IMG/VR virus record: IMGVR_UViG_3300010151_000067
Coordinates: 1-33,062 of that record
Strand: one strand, 5' to 3'
Length of the DNA: 33,062 nucleotides
From: a virus
In this document: positions 28,294 through 33,062 of the stretch, piece after piece
Layout of the letters: the number at the start of each line of letters is the position of its first letter
How positions within the stretch are numbered: the first letter of the stretch is position 1
Notes under the pieces: generated by a model
The model's database searches: none
What the model was told of the DNA's origin: nothing
The model's input: the letters and a program-made list of their open reading frames with translations, nothing else
Position numbers and translations under genes: made by a program

Positions 28294-29283
28294 TTATGTT
28301 GTTAGCGCCTTGCTAAAGTAGGTAGGCCCTCCGGCGAAGCGGGTGTAGTTAGGGGGACTTACGAGGCCCCCCGAGGAAAGGCCGCCAGTGGTATTAAAAG
28401 GAGTAACTACGACCGAAAGGGTCTTGGTGGAACCCACACCCATGTCAATACGTACTACGGCCTTACCAGTGCTATCCGTAAGCCCCCACTGTATGTCCTT
28501 CGGAGTGCCGCTTGTAATATCGCTTGTCCCGTGCGTTGTAACAGTACATGTCGCCAGCGCGTGTGTGTCCCCTGCGGGTACGCCTGTGCCGCCTAAATCA
28601 AAAAACTCTATCTTGAAGGATCTAGTTCCAGTGAGATTATTGCCGTCCCCATCGACCATCTGGACAGTAACGTCCATTAAGGAAGTGGTGGAAAAGGAAG
28701 AAACCGCAGTAGTGTGCGCGCGAAAAGGCTTCGCTGCAATAGACGTGGAACGCCATGGTGCTTTGTATCGGAGATCCTTATTGACGGGCGTTGGAACAAA
28801 ACCCGTCACTCCTCCGGGTACATACAATTCTGCGATGCCGATTGCGTCTGCGGGTATAGCAGGAGATGGCGCAGGGAAGGCCGTCGTCGCGCCCTTTACA
28901 ATTTCATATGCGCCGTTCCGGGCAATTACCAGATCGTAACGGTCTTGGGTTGGAGTGGGGTCATTCGCATCCGAGGCAAGGACTGTCTCGGCGTATGTAT
29001 CCCGAAAGCCGCCTACCTCGATGACACCGCCTTTGACTGTAACCTGAAGGCTGGCAGGGGTGTTTTCTACGATGAAGCCCGAGGATGCTGCGATGTCTCC
29101 TGAAACAACCCACCCTGGGTTCTGTTCAGGGAACAGGGCCTTATTTGTAAGCTCGTTCAAGGCCCAGTTCATGAAGGCTGCGGGCAGAGGTTCAAAATCC
29201 GAAAACCCGCGCTCAATATACTGGTCTGTCGGCTTGGTGATGTCCGCGCTGACATCAGACGCCCAATCGTTGACAGTAGACAT
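28294..29283 (-). CDS. Probable tail fibre protein, 329 aa
   Basis: The ATG at 29283 follows AGAAGAGGATCTGA. The N-terminal part (MSTVNDWASDVSADITKPTD; FSDFEPLPAAFMNWALNELT) resembles the virion-attachment region of short phage fibres encoded just after the baseplate I-like gene. The middle includes a V-rich segment with regular turns (VTVKGGVIEVGG; QDRYDLVIARNGAYEIVKG). The C-terminal half is Thr/Gly/Ser-rich and beta-like, with a DGDGNNL turn. It probably acts in adsorption. Confidence 0.78.
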   Translation of the reverse strand: MSTVNDWASDVSADITKPTDQYIERGFSDFEPLPAAFMNWALNELTNKALFPEQNPGWVVSGDIAASSGFIVENTPASLQVTVKGGVIEVGGFRDTYAETVLASDANDPTPTQDRYDLVIARNGAYEIVKGATTAFPAPSPAIPADAIGIAELYVPGGVTGFVPTPVNKDLRYKAPWRSTSIAAKPFRAHTTAVSSFSTTSLMDVTVQMVDGDGNNLTGTRSFKIEFFDLGGTGVPAGDTHALATCTVTTHGTSDITSGTPKDIQWGLTDSTGKAVVRIDMGVGSTKTLSVVVTPFNTTGGLSSGGLVSPPNYTRFAGGPTYFSKALTT

Positions 29284-29295
29284 TCAGATCCTCTT

Positions 29296-29871
29296 CTATA
29301 GCACGCGGGCGGGGATGCCCGAACCTAGTGGGGCGGTGAACGGGGTCCGGGTCCTGCCCGAAAAACCCAGGTAGGACGACTGTGCTTCCAATAGCACGAT
29401 GGCCTTTGTTGGGCTAATTCCGCGCATTAGGTCGCCTACTCTACGGGAGTAGTGACGAGGAAGATATGACACTCTAAAGGCCGTTAGTACAAGGCCTTTA
29501 GGTTTGAGGATCGGGGATAGCTCTACGGTAGAGGGGGCAGTAGCTGCTTGGTATGTCTGGATCAACGAGTCCCGGTTACCATCAAATCGACGCGCAATCG
29601 CGGTCGCGTTTATGAGGTTCCGGTAGTACCGATCATCTAGGCCCTCTCTGGCGACCCCGAACAACAACCCCCATTCGTCCAACTGGAGCCCAGAGGCCAC
29701 GCTAAACTGCTCGCTGAAGTATGCGTCGTAAACGTCGTCTTCAAGCTGCTGTAGGGATTCTCCCATGGAAAGGAACAGCGCCTCAATGACAGGCTTGGTG
29801 CGGAACCAGAACGGAAGCAGATCCCGTATCTTCTGGGCGTGATCTGGTACGTGTTGTATCGGTAGCGTCAT
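29296..29871 (-). CDS. Baseplate protein, Mu gp48 / P2 gpI-like, 191 aa
   Basis: The ATG at 29871 overlaps the J-like stop by 4 nt (ATGA). Residues about 15-45 (IRDLLPFWFRTKPVIEALFL; ESLQQLEDDVYDAYF) and LQLDEWGLLFGVAREGLDD then YYRNLINATAIARRFDGN match the pattern of P2 gpI and Mu gp48 proteins, which connect baseplate wedge and fibres. Gene order (J-like then I-like then fibre) is as in P2 and Mu. Confidence 0.83.
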   Translation of the reverse strand: MTLPIQHVPDHAQKIRDLLPFWFRTKPVIEALFLSMGESLQQLEDDVYDAYFSEQFSVASGLQLDEWGLLFGVAREGLDDRYYRNLINATAIARRFDGNRDSLIQTYQAATAPSTVELSPILKPKGLVLTAFRVSYLPRHYSRRVGDLMRGISPTKAIVLLEAQSSYLGFSGRTRTPFTAPLGSGIPARVL

Positions 29872-31124
29872 GCGAGCGTCACGACGACAGGAGTAGCTGT
29901 GGCGGAATCCAGAACAGCACGATCTGCCGCCCCAACGAAGCTGTCGCTGTCGCTATATGCACCAAAAGAGCCGCTACCGGCGGCAAACTCCGCGCTAATG
30001 GTCACAGCAGCCCGCCCAACGCCTGTTACGGCAGCGATTGCGCCCACCAGATCGTTCTGTCTGACAGGGTCGCCAGGAAAGCGTCCGTCGAAGTACGAAG
30101 ACACCACTGCCTTAATGGGATCTGACACCTCTGCCAGGGTGTACGTCGACTCCAGGCTTTCTACCTCTACGTTGATCTTGTGGGCGAAATCCAACACGTA
30201 CCAAAAACCGACAGTATCTGGGAGCCCGTCTGCGCCCGCGACCTCTCCGATCACCCCGTCCGTGCCGGAGAGGGAGGGGTAGCTGATCGCTGCGGAGGCG
30301 TCCTTCCTTGCGTAGATCACAGAAAGTGCCCTCTGCTGCGTCTCAGAGCTGATCGTATTGGGCCAAAGCCAAATTGCCATTCCGCAAGCAGGAACCGTCC
30401 GGGTAGATACGGTAATGTCAGTAACCTGATCGTTGAAGACGACGATGGCCTTCTGGACCCCGTCCAGGTTGGTCAGAGAGTCCCGCAAGGCCAAAGGAGA
30501 GCGGGACCCCGCACCAAAGGACCCTCGGAGTATTTTGGTGCGGATCTGCGCGTCTGTTTCGGGATCTGTCCCGAGGATGGCCGCAGCCTGGTTGGTTACA
30601 TCGGACCAACCAGAAACGGAGTCAAACCTCTTGTCGAGAGTGTAGGCCGCTGCGGAGATCGCCCCTAGATCAACAGCCTGTGCGTTGACGGTGTTGGTGC
30701 CTGTGGCAGGGATTATAACGTCGTCGGTCGTTTCCCAGAGAGCCTTCCCGTCCTCACCCCCTCCCTGGACTCTGGTTCCTTTCGACAACAGAACATCGTT
30801 TGCGCTTGCCAAGGCGGACACCAGCAGCGTCACAGTGGATTGTGTGCCGTTGTCGGGAACAACGCCCGTCAGCGCAGCAAGCTCTCTCAGAAAAGATCCG
30901 CTGGCGTTGTTGATCGACCGAGAATCTTGCACACCCGAAACCGCCTCGTCGATCTCCGACAGGCTCAGGGCCACAAGGGTTGCCACCATGTTAACGAACT
31001 CGTGACGCTTCCAGCGCGGCGGAGCCTTCCCCAGATCTAAGCACATCTCGTCGAAGCTGGCCTTCAGACGCTCGTACCAATCGAAAGGGGTCCGGGGAAT
31101 ATAACCTTGGGTTGTAAGCGGCAT
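29868..31124 (-). CDS. Baseplate J-like protein (Mu gp47 type), 418 aa
   Basis: The ATG at 31124 follows TAGGTAGGTAAC. The layout matches the baseplate J family (wedge component of contractile tails): an N-terminal helical region (PFDWYERLKASFDEMCLDLG), FLRELAALTGVVPDNGTQST, a beta-rich middle with KGTRVQGGGEDGKALWETTD, then TDAQIRTKILRGSFG and DSLTNLDGVQKAIVVFNDQ, and a C-terminal VRQNDLVGAIAAVTGVGRA. The length is typical. It supports a myovirus-like tail. Confidence 0.92.
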   Translation of the reverse strand: MPLTTQGYIPRTPFDWYERLKASFDEMCLDLGKAPPRWKRHEFVNMVATLVALSLSEIDEAVSGVQDSRSINNASGSFLRELAALTGVVPDNGTQSTVTLLVSALASANDVLLSKGTRVQGGGEDGKALWETTDDVIIPATGTNTVNAQAVDLGAISAAAYTLDKRFDSVSGWSDVTNQAAAILGTDPETDAQIRTKILRGSFGAGSRSPLALRDSLTNLDGVQKAIVVFNDQVTDITVSTRTVPACGMAIWLWPNTISSETQQRALSVIYARKDASAAISYPSLSGTDGVIGEVAGADGLPDTVGFWYVLDFAHKINVEVESLESTYTLAEVSDPIKAVVSSYFDGRFPGDPVRQNDLVGAIAAVTGVGRAAVTISAEFAAGSGSFGAYSDSDSFVGAADRAVLDSATATPVVVTLA

Positions 31125-31161
31125 GTTACCTACCTAACGTGATCTGGAGGAGGGGGCTTGT

Positions 31162-31182
31162 CGTTTTTGACGGCGTGTGTAC
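31162..31182 (+). promoter_or_regulatory. Weak candidate promoter for the 65-aa plus-strand gene
   Basis: TTGTCG followed 16 bp later by TACATA precedes the plus-strand gene at 31210. Both hexamers deviate from consensus, and the strand choice rests on the gene. Confidence 0.3.
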
Positions 31183-31209
31183 ATATATGTTGGACAGAGG
31201 AGATCGAAC

Positions 31210-31407
31210 ATGGCACGCAAGAACAAAAAAGGAAAGAAGAAGCTGGATTCTGCCGCTGCAATCAGAGGCATTGAACGTGAAGAGCACTTTGCAGAAGGTC
31301 GCCCGTTGAGCGGAAAGGGTGGTTGGAGAGCAGTGCGATCTGTCGCCAAGGACCGAAAGCGGGAGGCTGATCGGTCGGCCTGCCGAGGGCGGCACACCTC
31401 AGATTAG
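31210..31407 (+). CDS. Small basic protein in the tail operon gap, 65 aa
   Basis: The ATG at 31210 follows GAGGAGATCGAAC, a strong SD, on the strand opposite to the tail genes. The product begins MARKNKKGKKKLDSAAAI, has a central GGWRAVRSVAKDRKREADR and ends ACRGRHTSD. It is very basic and probably binds nucleic acid. Its stop overlaps the end of the gp25-like gene by 4 nt, and it fills the only gap in the baseplate gene block. This is the layout of a moron, an added gene with its own promoter. No family is recognised. Confidence 0.72.
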   Translation: MARKNKKGKKKLDSAAAIRGIEREEHFAEGRPLSGKGGWRAVRSVAKDRKREADRSACRGRHTSD

Positions 31408-31820
31408 TCCTTGACGCGCCAGAAGAAGCGCGCAGCGCCATTCTGACCGACCTGCTCTCTCACGGACAAGGGGATCAAGATCTCCGCAGACGCCCGGAAC
31501 CTCCGGAAGAGCCCCGCGCCGCTGATGGACAGTGTCTGGCCGGACTGCGTACCGGACAAGGAGAGGCCTGTGATTGCCGGGATAGAGTTTATTAGATCTT
31601 TCAACTCCCTCGCGACAGCGGGGACGTTGATCTTCTTCTGTTGAAGAAGCCCGAGCCAGTCCACCCCAAAGCTGGTGTCCAGGGGATACTCTCCTTTCTG
31701 TAGGTTAAGCAGATCTGTCGCATGCTGCTGGGCCAATTCGGGGGCGACGTTGTCGTCCACCAAACGGTCCTGCGGATCTAAATCAAAGCTGCTGCCGGTT
31801 CTAAGTACATCGGATGCCAT
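31404..31820 (-). CDS. Baseplate gp25-like protein (Mu gp46 type), 138 aa
   Basis: The ATG at 31820 follows AGGAGATCCC. The central segment VDDNVAPELAQQHATDLLNL with QKGEYPLDTSFGVDWLGLL is characteristic of gp46/W and T4 gp25-like wedge proteins, and SGAGLFRRFRASAEIL matches the C-terminal beta region. It sits between the spike-like and J-like genes in the usual order. Confidence 0.85.
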   Translation of the reverse strand: MASDVLRTGSSFDLDPQDRLVDDNVAPELAQQHATDLLNLQKGEYPLDTSFGVDWLGLLQQKKINVPAVARELKDLINSIPAITGLSLSGTQSGQTLSISGAGLFRRFRASAEILIPLSVREQVGQNGAARFFWRVKD

Positions 31821-31828
31821 GGGATCTC

Positions 31829-32503
31829 CTAACTGGCCTTGGTGTCGTCTGTGGTTTTGACGGCGGGATTTGAGGGGAAGGTTGCTGAGTAGGTGACGGA
31901 AACCGGGCTGCCGGTGCCGGTGTCGGCGGACTTCCCACTGTCAATGTAGGATTTTACCCCCGCAGCGAAGGTGTTCAGCTGCTCCTGGAGCCCATCGGAT
32001 TCGCCTCCGTCCATCACCAATGTCTCCGCGCTTTTTGGGTCCGAACCCAAGACTACCTTTTCAGATATGATCGCGTAGTCTGAGTTGTTTATGTCCGCTG
32101 GGGCGTTTCCTAGCATTACCGGAAAGGCGACTGCGTCTTCCAGCGCGTGCATTCTATGATCTTGAGGCTCTATTGGGTCAGACTGGTCTGTATTAAGAAG
32201 CTCTTCCATGGAGAACATGGAGAAGCGGACCTCAACGAGATCTCCCTGCTCTAACCGCATGTAGACCTCCGCTTTTCCAGACCGCCCCGACGCAACAGGA
32301 ACGGAGGGAAGGATGGGAAGCTCCCGGTAGATGATGCCCGAGTTGTCCGCCTTGACTACGGCGCGCTTAACCAGGGGCTGAACGTCCACCGTGTAGTCGT
32401 CGTTCACGACAGAGACTTTGCCGATCAAAGACGTGTGGACATACCGAAGCTCCTCTCGGACCACTTTACGGATGAATTGTAGTAAGGAACCTGAACCGGG
32501 CAT
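31829..32503 (-). CDS. Baseplate spike/hub protein with Gp138-type N-terminal domain (Mu gp45/V-like), 224 aa
   Basis: The ATG at 32503 has AGAGGTCAAA upstream. An OB-fold-like N-terminal half is visible: LIGKVSVVNDDYTVDVQPLV, IYRELPILPSVPVASG, a GDLVEVRFSMFSMEEL block and DHRMHALEDAVAFPVML. These are the features of the phage Gp138 N-terminal domain and gpV-like puncturing proteins. The C-terminal half is Ser/Thr/Asp-rich and ends KTTDDTKAS. It probably forms the central spike. Confidence 0.8.
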   Translation of the reverse strand: MPGSGSLLQFIRKVVREELRYVHTSLIGKVSVVNDDYTVDVQPLVKRAVVKADNSGIIYRELPILPSVPVASGRSGKAEVYMRLEQGDLVEVRFSMFSMEELLNTDQSDPIEPQDHRMHALEDAVAFPVMLGNAPADINNSDYAIISEKVVLGSDPKSAETLVMDGGESDGLQEQLNTFAAGVKSYIDSGKSADTGTGSPVSVTYSATFPSNPAVKTTDDTKAS

Positions 32504-32541
32504 TTTGACCTCTGCTGGGGGTGTTGTCTTTGAGGGGAGTC

Positions 32542-33062
32542 CTACGCGCCCTCATAATCATCTACCACGCCCGTGCCGGCAGACGTGTCATCGGCGTAAG
32601 GGTCCGACGTTGCGTAGGGGTCTTCCTCTTGTGAGACTCCGTACTCCTCGTCGGTGTACGGAGACTCCCCTGGTGCGCCTTCTTTAGCGTCCTGTAGCGC
32701 CTGTTGGGCCATGAGGCCGCGCATGTTGCTGAGGGGGACGGCTGTCGGAGCGGACTTGTTCGCCTCGCCAGACTTGGGTGTGTGTCCAATGAGATCTACA
32801 TAGAAGTCGTTGGTCCAGGTAGACCCTTTGAATTGGACCTCTTTTGCGATCATCACGACAGTGACTTTTTCTCCTGCGTAGGGATCGAAGTACTTCACCT
32901 GAAAACGCCGGCCCACTCTCATGTCCGGCAACATCAGACCCCTGACGGTCAGTCCTTTCTCCGTCTCTACGGGCTGACCAATGAGCGTTCCGTTTTCGGA
33001 AGAGAGGACGGGGACACTCTCCGTCCCTTCCGGGATACCCACCCCGCTTTGGAGGAAATGAA
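32542..33062 (-). CDS. Baseplate hub-like protein, N-terminally truncated by window edge
   Basis: The frame is open through the right edge (reads HFLQSGVGIPEGTESV), so the protein starts outside the window; a GTG at 33042 is only an internal codon candidate. The visible residues contain GLTVRGLMLPDMRVGRRFQV, a pattern seen near the C-terminus of D/gp44-like and XkdQ-like hub proteins. A beta strand block (VTVVMIAKEVQFKGSTW) and an acidic, disordered tail (YTDEEYGVSQEEDPYATSD) follow. Being upstream of the spike gene supports hub identity. Confidence 0.65.
   Translation of the reverse strand, partial: HFLQSGVGIPEGTESVPVLSSENGTLIGQPVETEKGLTVRGLMLPDMRVGRRFQVKYFDPYAGEKVTVVMIAKEVQFKGSTWTNDFYVDLIGHTPKSGEANKSAPTAVPLSNMRGLMAQQALQDAKEGAPGESPYTDEEYGVSQEEDPYATSDPYADDTSAGTGVVDDYEGA

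Noticed and set aside
32542-33042. Complete gene with GTG start at 33042
   Set aside because: The frame continues open to the window edge and the visible motif is typical of a C-terminal hub segment, so a truncated larger gene is more likely.

Overview
The window reads as part of the genome of a contractile-tailed, double-stranded DNA phage (a myovirus-like phage or a prophage of one). The evidence is a large and small terminase pair, a phage-type replication module (family A DNA polymerase, primase-helicase, SNF2-like helicase, RuvC-like resolvase, Cas4-like nuclease) and a Mu/P2-style baseplate set (gp45/V-, gp46/gp25-, gp47/J- and gp48/I-like proteins). Genes are packed with 1-14 nt overlaps, Shine-Dalgarno sites are canonical (AGGAGG-like), and many starts are TTG or GTG. 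GC is high except for AT-rich stretches near 4030-4070, 4480-4560 and 7000-7700. No capsid, portal, integrase, transposase or tRNA gene is visible, and the host cannot be told from sequence alone.

Region 1 (1-3700, minus strand) is an array of small accessory genes: two pentapeptide-repeat proteins, two tandem paralogues, a basic small pair, an unknown protein and a possible HhH-GPD-like protein. Almost every gene, or gene pair, has the same regulatory cassette. It consists of an 11-bp palindrome AGATC-G-GATCT, a 19-21 bp spacer, a conserved box AAATGATCTAAGAAAG, a short leader with a strong SD, the gene, and a terminator hairpin with a UACG tetraloop. At 3528-3753 the cassette becomes a mirror-symmetric divergent promoter that also serves a 27-residue membrane microprotein on the plus strand.

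Region 2 (3838-4754) is non-coding. It starts with eight copies of the same palindrome, mostly at 14-bp spacing, followed by 10-bp-phased AT repeats, several perfect inverted repeats (one of 12 bp) and a G-quadruplex motif. It resembles an iteron-type origin or a repressor-titration array, and the shared palindrome links it to the promoters of region 1.

Region 3 (4755-6994, minus) encodes the terminase pair. Region 4 (6995-7755) is an AT-rich control region with a near-consensus sigma70-type promoter reading right. Region 5 (7756-24422, plus) is one long apparent operon. It begins with a two-HTH protein and small zinc-ribbon and membrane proteins, continues through a histone-H1-like lysine-repeat protein and the Cas4-like nuclease, and then carries the replication genes and a set of unknown, HTH and membrane proteins.

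Region 6 (24428-33062, minus) faces region 5 and carries, in transcription order from the right edge, baseplate hub (partial), spike, gp25-like, J-like and I-like proteins, three probable fibre or appendage proteins, small proteins, a membrane protein and an HTH-metallophosphoesterase. A small plus-strand gene sits in the gap between the gp25-like and J-like genes, like a moron. The most unusual element is the shared palindrome/box/terminator system of regions 1 and 2.
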